From Bacteroidaceae bacterium (GTDB lineage: Bacteria; Bacteroidota; Bacteroidia; Bacteroidales; Bacteroidaceae), in NCBI GenBank assembly GCA_900752815.1, contig CAADWS010000181.1:1-16351 (forward strand): a stretch of DNA of 16,351 bases, given 5' to 3'. Every line of letters begins with the position of its first letter. The first letter of the stretch is position 1. Position numbers and translations under genes: made by a program. Shown here piece after piece: positions 1-8,371 of this stretch. The notes under the pieces were generated by a model, which was given only the letters and a program-made list of their open reading frames with translations, was not told the origin of the DNA and searched no databases.

Positions 1-82
1 ACTTCTAATTTACTAAATATCAGCGATATGCGCAACCTTTCATACATAAATATTTTATCGATTTAATTCCGCCAACGGGTTA
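1..82. repeat. Left copy of 82-bp perfect terminal inverted repeat
   Basis: This stretch is the exact reverse complement of 16268-16349, with 82 of 82 bases matching. The match stops abruptly at position 83 (A here, T in the complement of 16267). It is AT-rich and contains a small inner dyad, ATATC-AGC-GATAT, at 17-29. Read outward it begins TAACCCGTTGGCGG. It lies 15 bp past the stop of the IIC permease gene, so any terminator for that operon would fall inside it. It may be the edge of a multicopy element such as an IS, a boundary of an invertible segment, or the point where an assembly stopped at a repeat. The window cannot separate these. The repeat itself is certain; its nature is not. 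Confidence 0.95.
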
Positions 83-97
83 AAGATAGTTTTATTA

Positions 98-1513
98 TTA
101 TTGTTGAGTTGATTCGCTTGAGGAGGCCTGATGCTCCTTCTGATACTTGAGGATGGCGCGGCGGTTGAAAATCATGAGGACGAGGGTGCAGAGCACGAGC
201 AGACCGCAACCTATCCACTTGAGCGTGTGGCAGCAGTGGAAGATGACCCAGGAGAGCGGACTGGACGAGAAGTCGAGTGCGCCGCCTTCGAAGCCGGCGG
301 GAATGTTGACGGCTGCGTCCTGCGTCTTGGCATAGACATCATGGGCGGCCTGTGTGAAATAGGGGGCAAGGTCGGTGACGAAATAAAGTCCGATGGCCAT
401 GAGCACGAGGCCGATGAGGAAGGTTTTGAGCACATTGCCCTTTGTGATGGGGAGAATGAGCGGGAACACGTAGAACATGCCGGCGAGTGAGGCCAGGGGC
501 AGGAATTCGTTGCCCGGCAGGAGAATGGCCAGCAGCAGTGTGGCCGGAATGAGCAGGAGCGACACGACGAGCGTGGCGGGATGGCCGATGACGAGGGCGG
601 GGCTCATGCCGATGTTGAGGCCTACGGCGCCCTTGAACTTGCGGGCAATCAGTTCGCGGGTGGCGTCGGAAATGGGTTTCAGACCTTCGATGAAGAGGCC
701 GGTGATGCGCGGAATCAGTTCCATGACGGCGCCCATCTTGATGCCCAGGCCGAGGATGTAGGGAATCTGGTCGACGAGTTCACGGCTGTCCTTGCAACTG
801 AGGGCACCGATGATGCAGCCCACGAGAATACCGAGGAAAAGGGGTTCACCCAGCAGGCCGAACTTCTTTTTCATGCCTTCGGCGTCGATGTTGAGCCGGT
901 TGAAGCCGGGAATGCGGTCGAGCCCTTTGTTGATGAGGGCGGCAAAGGGTACGAATCCCTGACAGAAGGGCTGGGGAATGGAAATGCCTTCCATCTTGTC
1001 GTAGAATCCCTGGAACTTGTCGGCTGTGAAGTCGGCAAGCACAAGGGTGACAATGTAGCAGATGACGGCTGCGAAGAAGCCCCACAGGATGCTGTCGGCA
1101 GCAAAATAGACTACGGCGCCGATGAAGGCATAGTGCCAGTAGTTCCACAGGTCAATGTTGATGGTGCGGGTGGTCTTGGTCAGCAGCATGACGATGTTGA
1201 CCGCCAGGCAGACGGGGATGATGAAGGCACCCACCGATGTGTTGTAGGCGACGGCGGCGGCTGCGGGCCAACCCATGTCGAACACCTTGAGCTGGAGTCC
1301 GTAGAGTTCGACAACGCTGCTCAGGGCCGGGCCCAGGCTGCTGGTGAGCAGGGCTGTGACGACGGAGAGACCGACGAAACCGACACCGACGAGCAGACCG
1401 CTCTTGAGGGCTTTGCTCAGCTTGATGCCGATGCATACGCCGAGGATGGTGAAAATAATCGGCATCATGACGGCGGCGCCGAGACCGATAATGTAACTGA
1501 ATACGCTTTCCAT
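98..1513 (-). CDS. PTS galactitol-type transporter subunit IIC (EIIC-GAT family, GatC-like)
   Basis: A 471-residue polytopic membrane protein of the EIIC-GAT family, close to the usual GatC length of about 450 residues. Hydrophobic segments run throughout: the first covers about residues 6-28, others lie near 38-60, 90-112, 125-160, 220-240, 310-380 and 420-455. A polar loop of about residues 165-215 contains the family-like stretch PFCQGFVPFAALINKGLDRI. The C-tail is hydrophilic and Ser/Gln-rich. In Firmicutes and Proteobacteria this subunit moves galactitol or related sugars and needs IIA, IIB, HPr and EI. None of these is in the window, and Bacteroidota generally lack a sugar PTS. Here it is the last gene of a glycan-degradation set, 85 bp after DUF4861. 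I infer that it works as a permease or ion symporter for a monosaccharide or sugar acid. The start was chosen as the first ATG, leading straight into a hydrophobic segment. Family call firm, substrate unknown. Confidence 0.88.
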   Translation of the reverse strand: MESVFSYIIGLGAAVMMPIIFTILGVCIGIKLSKALKSGLLVGVGFVGLSVVTALLTSSLGPALSSVVELYGLQLKVFDMGWPAAAAVAYNTSVGAFIIPVCLAVNIVMLLTKTTRTINIDLWNYWHYAFIGAVVYFAADSILWGFFAAVICYIVTLVLADFTADKFQGFYDKMEGISIPQPFCQGFVPFAALINKGLDRIPGFNRLNIDAEGMKKKFGLLGEPLFLGILVGCIIGALSCKDSRELVDQIPYILGLGIKMGAVMELIPRITGLFIEGLKPISDATRELIARKFKGAVGLNIGMSPALVIGHPATLVVSLLLIPATLLLAILLPGNEFLPLASLAGMFYVFPLILPITKGNVLKTFLIGLVLMAIGLYFVTDLAPYFTQAAHDVYAKTQDAAVNIPAGFEGGALDFSSSPLSWVIFHCCHTLKWIGCGLLVLCTLVLMIFNRRAILKYQKEHQASSSESTQQ

Positions 1514-1598
1514 GTGTGTAAGTGTTGTTTGTTTTTTTAAGGTGTGGAGGATAAATCAGGGTGGACATCGTCCGGACTGAAGAGGAAGCAGTCGGTTT

Positions 1599-2849
1599 TT
1601 ATCGCTTCATCTCCTTTCCGTTGATGAGGATGTGCAGCGGGTGGCGCACCTGGCGGGCAAACTGGCTGACATGGCGGTTCCAGTCGCTGTAACTGGCAAA
1701 TCCGGCCTTGCTCCAGCCGTAGCCCCAGTAGTAGACAAAAGGAGTGCCGGGCTGGTATTCGCTGTGTGCCAGCACGTGTCCCAGGGCGTTGGCGCGCTGT
1801 TTGCTCTCTTTGGGCGAGAAGAACTCGGGGCCCGTCTGCGTGACTTTTCCCGGGATGACGGCGCCAATGTAGATTTCGCCGTTCTTCTTGCCTGTGGTGG
1901 GGTCGGGATAGGTAATATAGCCGTCGGCCGTGTGGGTGGTCAGCTCGCGGTTGGGCTGGTGCATGACGATGCCGACAACGAGCGGGGAGGGATGGTCCAG
2001 TCCGCGGTAGGTGATTTCCGTCCGGTTGAACTGCGAACCGGCGTCGAGAGTAATGAGGCGGCGCTCCACGATACCGTCGACGGAGCCGGCCTGTAGGGGA
2101 GTAAATTCCAGTTCGGCCGTGAAGCGGAGCGGACCGTTGTCGAGCAGGCGGCAGGTGCGGTAGCACCAGGGATAGACAATCTGTCCGTCGTGCAGGAGGG
2201 CGGCCGTGCCGGCACCGAGGGTGGGACCTACAGCGTAGCAGTCCATGCCGTATCCCTTGTCCGTGTGATAGGAGATTTCAAACTGCAGGCGGGCTGCGGC
2301 CTTCGGGTCGGTCTTTTGCAGTGCCCTGATTTTTTTCCAGTTTTCCGGATTGGTCTCCTTTTCATACATGCCTTCGAGGACAGGGCGGCTGGTGCCCCGT
2401 TTTGTGAAGATGTCGTAGCCGAACGCACGTTCCTTGCGCTGTTGCAGCGTGGGGCCGTAGGCGCGGAAGGCCACTTTGTCGTTTTCCCAGGCCAGGTCGT
2501 CCATGCGCTGGGGATAGGTGCGTCCGCAGGCAACGGTGTCGGTGCCGGCGTATTCCCCTTTGCGCAGTGTGTAGGTGGTCTGTGCAAAGGGCAGTACGCG
2601 GGTGGGGAAGATGAGCAGACTGTCGTGCGTAATCTGATAGGGGACGGACTTTCCGTCGGGGCCGGTAATGACGAAGGTGCCGGCCTTGGCCACCTTTGCC
2701 GGCAGTGCGCGCAGCGGAACTTCCGCCATTTCCCCCTGGCGTTCGGTGGAGAGAGAATTTTCCACGGTGATGGTGGCCAGCTGGCGGGTGTGCAGGCACG
2801 AGGTGCAGACGGCGAAAGTGGAAATCAGCAGTAGAAATGTTTTCTTCAT
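1599..2849 (-). CDS. DUF4861 family secreted/lipoprotein
   Basis: A 416-residue protein that I recognise as DUF4861. The N-terminus (MKK, then a hydrophobic stretch ending VCTSC at residue 18) looks like a signal peptide with a lipobox-like cysteine, although Cys at -3 is atypical. It probably faces the periplasm or outer membrane. The body is beta-rich, with aromatic and charged patches such as YPWCYRTCRLLDNGP and PFVYYWGYGWSKAG, as expected for a carbohydrate-active fold. I know of no firmly established reaction for this family. It recurs near uronate and polysaccharide-lyase pathway genes, and its position directly after a gluconate/KduD-type dehydrogenase fits that. It starts 98 bp after the SDR stop and ends 85 bp before the IIC permease. 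The intercistronic space before it carries a hairpin at 2892-2920. Family assignment good; role inferred from context only. Confidence 0.8.
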   Translation of the reverse strand: MKKTFLLLISTFAVCTSCLHTRQLATITVENSLSTERQGEMAEVPLRALPAKVAKAGTFVITGPDGKSVPYQITHDSLLIFPTRVLPFAQTTYTLRKGEYAGTDTVACGRTYPQRMDDLAWENDKVAFRAYGPTLQQRKERAFGYDIFTKRGTSRPVLEGMYEKETNPENWKKIRALQKTDPKAAARLQFEISYHTDKGYGMDCYAVGPTLGAGTAALLHDGQIVYPWCYRTCRLLDNGPLRFTAELEFTPLQAGSVDGIVERRLITLDAGSQFNRTEITYRGLDHPSPLVVGIVMHQPNRELTTHTADGYITYPDPTTGKKNGEIYIGAVIPGKVTQTGPEFFSPKESKQRANALGHVLAHSEYQPGTPFVYYWGYGWSKAGFASYSDWNRHVSQFARQVRHPLHILINGKEMKR

Positions 2850-2891
2850 GATTCTGTTTCAGCATAAGAAGCGGAAAGAAACGGGGAGGGA

Positions 2892-2920
2892 GGCAGGGGC
2901 AACGGACGGTTGTCTCTGCC
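2892..2920. other. Intercistronic inverted repeat between SDR and DUF4861 genes
   Basis: A 12-base arm at 2892-2903 and a 12-base arm at 2909-2920 are complementary around a 5-base loop. On the plus strand 10 pairs are Watson-Crick and two are G-T; in the minus-strand transcript those two become A-C mismatches. There is no T-run after it, so it is not an intrinsic terminator. It sits in the 98-bp gap inside the presumed operon and may serve as an mRNA processing or stability element, or may be chance. Confidence 0.4.
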
Positions 2921-2947
2921 CCCATCCCTGTTGAAGGCTTTCCCTTA

Positions 2948-3751
2948 TTATTTGGGCTGTTTGCCGATGTAGGCGAGAATACCGCCGTCGACATAGAGAA
3001 TGTGTCCGTTGACGGCATTGGAGGCTTCGGAAGCCAGGAAGACGGCGGGGCCGGTCAGTTCCTGCGGGTCGAGCCAGCGGCCGGCCGGAGTCTTGGCGCA
3101 GATGAACGAGTCGAAAGGATGGCGGCTGCCGTCGGGCTGCGGCTCGCGGAGCGGAGCGGTTTGCGGTGTGGCGATGTAGCCCGGACCGATGCCGTTGCAC
3201 TGGATGTTGTATTCGCCGTATTCAGAGCAGATGTTGCGGGTAAGCATCTTCAGTCCGCCCTTGGCAGCAGCATAGGCCGATACGGTTTCGCGGCCCAGTT
3301 CCGACATCATGGAGCAGATGTTGATGATTTTGCCGGCACGCTTTTCCATCATGGCGGGCAGCACGGCCTTGGCTACGATGAAGGGGGCGTTGAGGTCGAT
3401 GTCGACCACGCGGCGGAATTCGGCGGCGTCCATCTCGTGCATGGGGATGCGGCGGATGATGCCGGCGTTGTTGACCAGAATGTCGATGGTGCCGATTTCG
3501 CGGGCAATGGTGGCTACCATGGCCTGTACGGCGGGCTCGTCGGTTACGTCGCAAACAAAGCCGTGGGCCTTGATGCCTTTGGCCTCATAGGCGGCGAGAC
3601 CTTTGTCGACCAGTTCCTGGTTGATGTCGTTGAAACAGATGGTGGCACCCTGCTCGGCAAAAGCAGAGGCAATGGCGAAACCGATTCCGTAGGAGGCTCC
3701 TGTGACAAGAGCTACCTTGCCTTCGAGCGAGAAGTTCAGATAAGGGTTCAT
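2948..3751 (-). CDS. SDR oxidoreductase, gluconate 5-dehydrogenase / KduD-like
   Basis: A 267-residue classical short-chain dehydrogenase/reductase. The cofactor motif TGASYGIG lies at residues 17-24, followed by NNAG at 94-97. The catalytic triad is visible as S147, Y160 and K164 (YAAAK), and the C-terminal strand reads ILYVDGG. There is no signal peptide, so it is cytoplasmic. Within the family the sequence resembles gluconate 5-dehydrogenases and 2-deoxy-D-gluconate 3-dehydrogenase (KduD), which interconvert keto and hydroxy forms of sugar acids in uronate catabolism. It lies 113 bp downstream of the sulfatase stop and 98 bp upstream of DUF4861, all on one strand. I infer that it handles a uronic or aldonic acid released by the neighbouring enzymes and imported by the IIC permease. 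The SDR family is certain; substrate specificity is a guess from similarity and context. Confidence 0.88.
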   Translation of the reverse strand: MNPYLNFSLEGKVALVTGASYGIGFAIASAFAEQGATICFNDINQELVDKGLAAYEAKGIKAHGFVCDVTDEPAVQAMVATIAREIGTIDILVNNAGIIRRIPMHEMDAAEFRRVVDIDLNAPFIVAKAVLPAMMEKRAGKIINICSMMSELGRETVSAYAAAKGGLKMLTRNICSEYGEYNIQCNGIGPGYIATPQTAPLREPQPDGSRHPFDSFICAKTPAGRWLDPQELTGPAVFLASEASNAVNGHILYVDGGILAYIGKQPK

Positions 3752-3864
3752 GACTTTTGTTGGTTAATTTGGGTAAAACATATTTCTTTATGTTCCTGAG
3801 CCGGGCGGGGGAGAGGACACCGCCTTTTCCATTGGGCGGCCCGGTGGTGGAACAGGTATATTTT

Positions 3865-5379
3865 TCAGGGAAGTTTCCGGCGGCCGTCGTGAGGTTGCCG
3901 GGCATTCATGAGGTTGCCTTTTTCCCAGAGCGGCAGCAGCTCGCTGACCTTTTCCGGCTGTTTCCCGGCCAGGTTTTCCTTTTCGTAACGGCCGTCGTTT
4001 TCCTGATAGCGGAAGAGCAGGTCGCGCCAGCCCTCTTTGTCGCGGTAGCGCGACAGCCGGTAACCGGGCACCCGCACGCTGATGCCGCGTCCGAAGTAGC
4101 TGTAGGCCACGTCGTTCCAGGACGGGTCGTCGGGTTGCCGGAGCAGGGACTCGAGGCTTTTGCCGTCCAGACCTTTCGGCGCGGGAAGGCCGCAGAGGCC
4201 GGTCAGAGTGGGATAGAGGTCAACCGAACTGACGATGCGCCGGTTGCTGATGCCTTTGGCGCCTCCGGGAGTCTTGATGATGAGCGTGCTGTTGAGCGCC
4301 GTCTCGTAAAGGGTGTGCTTGCCCCATACGCCCTGGTCGCCGAGATGCCAGCCGTGGTCGCCCCACACAACGATGACGGTGTTTTCCGCCAGTCCGCTTT
4401 CGCGCAGAGCCTGCAGCACCTTGCCCACCTGGGCGTCGGTGTAGCTGACACAGGCAAAGTAGGCATGGCGCAGCTTCCGGGCATAGGCATCGCTGGCTTT
4501 CTGGCGAAGCGAAAGAACTTCGTCGCCTTTCCTGTAGGCTCCGAACTCGTGGCTGTTGTGCAGGGTGAGTTGCGGGTAGCAATCCTGCGGCACGTTGGGT
4601 GCCGGCGACAGACTGATGCGCTCTTCGTTGTAGAGCTTCCAGTATTTTTCCGGCGCATTGAAGGGCAGGTGGGGCTTGTAGAAGCCTATGGCCAGGCAGA
4701 AAGGCTGCCGGCCGGCAGCGAGGGCCTTCAACTTTTCGACCGCCGTGCGTGCGATGATACCGTCGGGCAGTCCTTCATCGTCGCAAGGGGCACATTCGTA
4801 GGGCTTCACCTGATTGTTCCGCCCTTGGCGGTTGGTGCCGTCGGAATAGCCGAAGAAGGCGTTCCAGCCCGTGCCCCACCGGCCGGGACAGCTGATGAGC
4901 TCGTCCCAGCTTTCGGGCATTTCGCGCTGGGTGCCGGGCTGGGCGTTGTAGCCGTAGACATATCCGTCGGCACTATGGCTGATTTTGCCGATGGCCACGG
5001 TGTGGTAGCCGTTGTTGCGGAGATGGTGGAACAGGCTTTCCGGTCCTTTCCGTTCCTTGCGGAAGGCGATGCGTTGCTCGCAGGCGCCGTTGCCGGTGTC
5101 GCCTTGCGTGCGGGGCAGACGGCCGGTGAGCATACTGGCCCTTGAGGCACCGCTGGTGGGCACCTGCACGTAGTGATGGAAAAAGAGCGAGCCTTCGGCA
5201 GCCAGGCTGTCAAGATGCGGAGTGAGGGCCGGACCGCCGTAGCAGCCCAGGTCGCGCCGCAGGTCGTCGATGCAGATGAAAAGAACGTTGGGACGTTCCT
5301 GCACGGATTTCCCGGCAGGCTGTCCGGCTATGCAGGGAAGGGCGGCCAGGGAGAGCGGAAGGCTGTAGAACGTTTTCAT
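3865..5379 (-). CDS. Secreted Ser-type sulfatase, iduronate-2-sulfatase-like
   Basis: A 504-residue type I sulfatase of the alkaline phosphatase superfamily. It has an N-terminal signal peptide (about residues 1-19), then NVLFICIDDL with the metal-binding Asp pair at 38-39. The maturation motif is S76-G-A-S-R80 followed by L-T-G at 84-86, so the residue converted to formylglycine is Ser, and Ala replaces the usual Pro at the third position. GDHGWHLGD (metal-binding D341-H342) and the K354-H355 pair complete the active site. The overall layout resembles iduronate-2-sulfatase-like S1 members. Ser-type sulfatases are matured by the radical-SAM enzyme anSME, which is not encoded here. The gene starts 16 bp after the GH3 stop, so the two are almost surely cotranscribed. 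It would remove sulfate esters from a glycan in the periplasm or at the surface. The exact sulfated sugar cannot be told from sequence alone. Confidence 0.92.
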   Translation of the reverse strand: MKTFYSLPLSLAALPCIAGQPAGKSVQERPNVLFICIDDLRRDLGCYGGPALTPHLDSLAAEGSLFFHHYVQVPTSGASRASMLTGRLPRTQGDTGNGACEQRIAFRKERKGPESLFHHLRNNGYHTVAIGKISHSADGYVYGYNAQPGTQREMPESWDELISCPGRWGTGWNAFFGYSDGTNRQGRNNQVKPYECAPCDDEGLPDGIIARTAVEKLKALAAGRQPFCLAIGFYKPHLPFNAPEKYWKLYNEERISLSPAPNVPQDCYPQLTLHNSHEFGAYRKGDEVLSLRQKASDAYARKLRHAYFACVSYTDAQVGKVLQALRESGLAENTVIVVWGDHGWHLGDQGVWGKHTLYETALNSTLIIKTPGGAKGISNRRIVSSVDLYPTLTGLCGLPAPKGLDGKSLESLLRQPDDPSWNDVAYSYFGRGISVRVPGYRLSRYRDKEGWRDLLFRYQENDGRYEKENLAGKQPEKVSELLPLWEKGNLMNARQPHDGRRKLP

Positions 5380-5395
5380 CTGTTTACGGGCGGGG

Positions 5396-8248
5396 TTATT
5401 TTCTCAGTTGGTCCACCTTGACTTCGGTGACGCCCATCTTGTCGGCACCGAGCACGATGCGGACGTCGCTGGCGGTATTCTTTCCTTTGAGGTTGTAGTT
5501 GACAAGTTGGCCGGTTTCCTTTACCTTGTCGGAGAGTACGGTAAGGAACTGTCCGCCGCCGGCTGATACCTGTATTTCGAAGGCAGCTCCCTTGGGCGTG
5601 TTCTTTTCCCAGGCGATGCCGATTTCACTGATGGTGCTTTCGTCCTCCAGCGTGTAGGTGATATAATCGCCTTTGCTGCCTTTCCAGGCGGTCAGATAGT
5701 TCTTGTCGAGCGTGAGGGCTGCGCTTTCGGCGTTCCGGCTGGCCGCTACGGCACTGTTGCCCTTTTCGGCCTGCTGCGGCAGGGCGCGTGAACCGTAGGC
5801 TACCACTTCTACCTTTCCGTTGAGGCGGATGTCGGTGGACGAGGCACCGACCATCAGGCTGAAGGTGCCCGGCTCAATAACCCATTGGTTCTGGGCGTTG
5901 AGCAGTTCCATGCTGCTGCGCAATACCTTGAACGAAACTTCGCGGGTTTCGCCCGGATTGAGATGGATGCGCTCGAATCCGGCCAGATTACGGTCGTAGG
6001 TGGTGACGGAGCTGATGTCGTCGCGCAAATAAAGCTGTACAACTTCGTCGCCTGCCCGTTTGCCGGTGTTGGTCACTTTGCAGCGTACGGTGACTTCCTG
6101 ATTGGGCGTAATCACTTTGGGCGAAATTTCCAGGTCGCTGTATTGGAAGGTCGTATAGCTGAGTCCGTGGCCGAAATTATAGAGGGCACCGTTGACGCGC
6201 GACATGTTGCCGTTGAGTCCCGGTTTGCTGCCGCCGTTTACCTGCGAATAGGGTTTGTAGGGGAAATTGAACGGAATCTGTCCCACGGTCTTGGGGAAGG
6301 TGACCGTGAGTTTTCCGCCCGGATTGTAGTCGCCGAAGAGCACATCGGCCACAGCGGTGCCGCCCATGGAGCCGGGATACCAGGCTTCGAGGATGGCCGG
6401 GACAAACTTGTCGGCCCAGTTGATGGAGAGCGGCCGTCCGTTGATGAGCACGAGAACTACGGGCTTGCCTGTGGCCTGCACGGCCTTGAGGAGGTCGAGC
6501 TGGCGGCCGGGAAGTTCCAGGCTGCTGCGTGACTTGTTCTCGCCGCAGGTGCGCTGTCCGCCACCCAATACGACCACCGCAACGTCGGCCTCGCGGGCCT
6601 GGGCTACCGCCTTGTCGATTTCGCTCTGTTCTTCGGCGGTGAGCGGGTAGTCGATGATTTCAGATTCGGGCCAGTTGGCGTCGACCAGGTCGCAACCCTT
6701 GGTGTAGAGCACTTCGGCCTTTCCGGCCGTTTTGGCCTTGATGCCGTCGAGCACGGTAACCACGTCTACAGCCAGCGGGCCGTAGTGGGTGAGGGCATAT
6801 TTTTCCTCATCGGCGTTGGGGCCGCACACGGCGATTTTACGGATGTTGCCGAGCGAGAGCGGTAGCGTGTTGTCTGCGTTCTTGAGCAGAACGATGGATT
6901 CGCGGGAAGCCCGGAGCGCTATTTCTTCGTTTTCCTTGCTGCATACATACTTGTCGGCAGCTTCGAGGTCGTGCTGGTAGGGGTCGTCGAAGAGGCCCAC
7001 GAGGAACTTAACGCGGAGAATATCGCGGACGCGGTCGTTGATGGTGGTTTCGCTCAGGCCGCCTTCCTTCACCAGTTCGCGCAGCGGGAGCACATACGAT
7101 TCCGGCGAGCGGAAGGTGCAGCGCACGTTCAGTCCGGCTTCCACGCTCTGGCGGACGGATTCCTTCATATCCTTGGAGGTGCGGTGCTTGGAGTGGAGAT
7201 ATTCCACGGCGTCGCTGTCCGAAACGATGTAGCCTTTCATGCCCCATTCGTTGCGCAGCCGTTGGGTGAGCCAGTAGTAGCTGCTCTGGATGGGGAATCC
7301 GTCATAGTCGTTGTAGGAACTCATGACGCCGAGCAGTCCGGCTTCGGTGATGACGCGCTTGAAGGGATAGACGTGAATCATCTCCACTTCGCGCGGCGAC
7401 ATTTGCGGGTCGACGCGTGCCATGCCTTCACGGCCGCCCTTGTTGTTGCTGTAGGCTACAAAGTGCTTGGCCGTGGCAGCCACCTGATAGTCCTGCTGAA
7501 GGCCCTTGACCATCTCGATGCCGAGTTCGGCCACGAGATAAGGCGCTTCGCCGTAGACTTCCTCATAACGTCCCCACCGCTGGTCGCGGCCCACGTCGAG
7601 AATGGGAGCATAAACGTTCGTATATCCCAGCAGACGGGCTTCGCGGCCGGTGATGTAGCCCACCTGCCGGATGAGTTCGCGGTCCCAGGTGTGGCCCAGT
7701 CCCAGCTGCGTCGGGAAATTGGTTGCCTTGAAACTTTCAATGCCGCGGATACCTTCGTTGGTGAAATCGACGGGAATGCCCAGCCGGGTTTCTTCCACGA
7801 AAAAGCGCTGCACCTCGTTGAGCGCCCAGGCATGGCGGGAAGCCGGCCATACGTTCTCGTTGGTCGAAGGGGGAAGGCCCCACTGGCGGAAGCCGTTCAG
7901 ATGCTCGTCGATGGCTCCCATGCCGTCTTTCCAGAGGCTGTTTTTCCACTCCTCGGTGGGCAGGTCGTCTTTCAACACGCGCTGATAGCCGTAGAGTGTC
8001 ACCATCTGGCAGGTTTTTTCTTCCAGCGTCATCTGGCTGAGCAGGTCTTCTATGCGGTCTTCAATGGGAGCGTCCGGGTTTTCGTAAACGTCCATTTTCC
8101 CGTTTTTGTTGAAGTCCACCCAACCCTTTTTGTACATGGATTTCTTTTCAAATTGATACGTTTTCAGTGAGCGCGGAGCCTGTTGTGCAAGGGCATATCC
8201 GGCGCCTACCGTCAGTGATGTCAACAAAAGAAAGTGTCTTATTTTCAT
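5396..8248 (-). CDS. Secreted glycoside hydrolase family 3 with C-terminal extra domain
   Basis: A 950-residue GH3 enzyme counted from the ATG at 8248. An in-frame ATG at 8278 adds ten residues but lies over a likely -7 box, and the 8248 start opens directly into a signal peptide (residues 1-22, ending ALAQ). Residues 45-56 form a complete EF-hand-like calcium loop (D45, N47, N49, D53, E56). The TIM-barrel domain shows KHF at 261-263 and the nucleophile motif VSDSDAV with D344. The second domain contains CGENKSRSSLELPG, with E570 a candidate acid/base. A fibronectin-III-like domain (about 710-790) follows. Residues 830-950 are a beta-rich tail resembling an F5/8 (discoidin) module. It would release terminal beta-linked sugars from oligosaccharides. 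First gene of the minus-strand operon. Family certain; sugar specificity not readable. Confidence 0.93.
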   Translation of the reverse strand: MKIRHFLLLTSLTVGAGYALAQQAPRSLKTYQFEKKSMYKKGWVDFNKNGKMDVYENPDAPIEDRIEDLLSQMTLEEKTCQMVTLYGYQRVLKDDLPTEEWKNSLWKDGMGAIDEHLNGFRQWGLPPSTNENVWPASRHAWALNEVQRFFVEETRLGIPVDFTNEGIRGIESFKATNFPTQLGLGHTWDRELIRQVGYITGREARLLGYTNVYAPILDVGRDQRWGRYEEVYGEAPYLVAELGIEMVKGLQQDYQVAATAKHFVAYSNNKGGREGMARVDPQMSPREVEMIHVYPFKRVITEAGLLGVMSSYNDYDGFPIQSSYYWLTQRLRNEWGMKGYIVSDSDAVEYLHSKHRTSKDMKESVRQSVEAGLNVRCTFRSPESYVLPLRELVKEGGLSETTINDRVRDILRVKFLVGLFDDPYQHDLEAADKYVCSKENEEIALRASRESIVLLKNADNTLPLSLGNIRKIAVCGPNADEEKYALTHYGPLAVDVVTVLDGIKAKTAGKAEVLYTKGCDLVDANWPESEIIDYPLTAEEQSEIDKAVAQAREADVAVVVLGGGQRTCGENKSRSSLELPGRQLDLLKAVQATGKPVVLVLINGRPLSINWADKFVPAILEAWYPGSMGGTAVADVLFGDYNPGGKLTVTFPKTVGQIPFNFPYKPYSQVNGGSKPGLNGNMSRVNGALYNFGHGLSYTTFQYSDLEISPKVITPNQEVTVRCKVTNTGKRAGDEVVQLYLRDDISSVTTYDRNLAGFERIHLNPGETREVSFKVLRSSMELLNAQNQWVIEPGTFSLMVGASSTDIRLNGKVEVVAYGSRALPQQAEKGNSAVAASRNAESAALTLDKNYLTAWKGSKGDYITYTLEDESTISEIGIAWEKNTPKGAAFEIQVSAGGGQFLTVLSDKVKETGQLVNYNLKGKNTASDVRIVLGADKMGVTEVKVDQLRK

Positions 8249-8275
8249 AGATGGGTCTTTAAGTTTTTCCAACTG

Positions 8276-8283
8276 CAAAAATA
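8276..8283 (-). promoter_or_regulatory. Candidate -7 element for the GH3 operon
   Basis: On the minus strand this reads TATTTTTG, an exact match to the Bacteroides -7 consensus TAnnTTTG, about 28 bp before the chosen GH3 start. No TTTG is present at the expected -33 position, so the call is tentative. It implies a short leader and argues against the alternative ATG at 8278. Confidence 0.4.
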
Positions 8284-8329
8284 ACGGAAAAAAAAGGAGA
8301 AAACGGCTTTTATTTTGCGATTGTTTCCA

Positions 8330-8356
8330 CTATTTTTGCATTTGCAAATAAAATAG
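8330..8356. promoter_or_regulatory. Dyad between the divergent promoters, possible operator
   Basis: CTATTTT at 8330-8336 and AAAATAG at 8350-8356 are exact reverse complements separated by 13 bases. Inside the spacer an ATTTGCAAAT palindrome (8340-8349) and a TTTGCA tandem overlap. The dyad lies between the candidate -7 boxes of the two divergent units, where an activator or repressor controlling both would bind. Surrounding DNA is AT-rich, so chance is possible. Confidence 0.4.
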
Positions 8357-8371
8357 GGTAAAATGAACACA

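Noticed and set aside
3757..5145. 462-codon open frame antisense to the sulfatase
   Set aside because: Shadow of the sulfatase; no recognisable domain. The same applies to the long antisense frames at 581-1540, 6971-8170 and 8872-10359.
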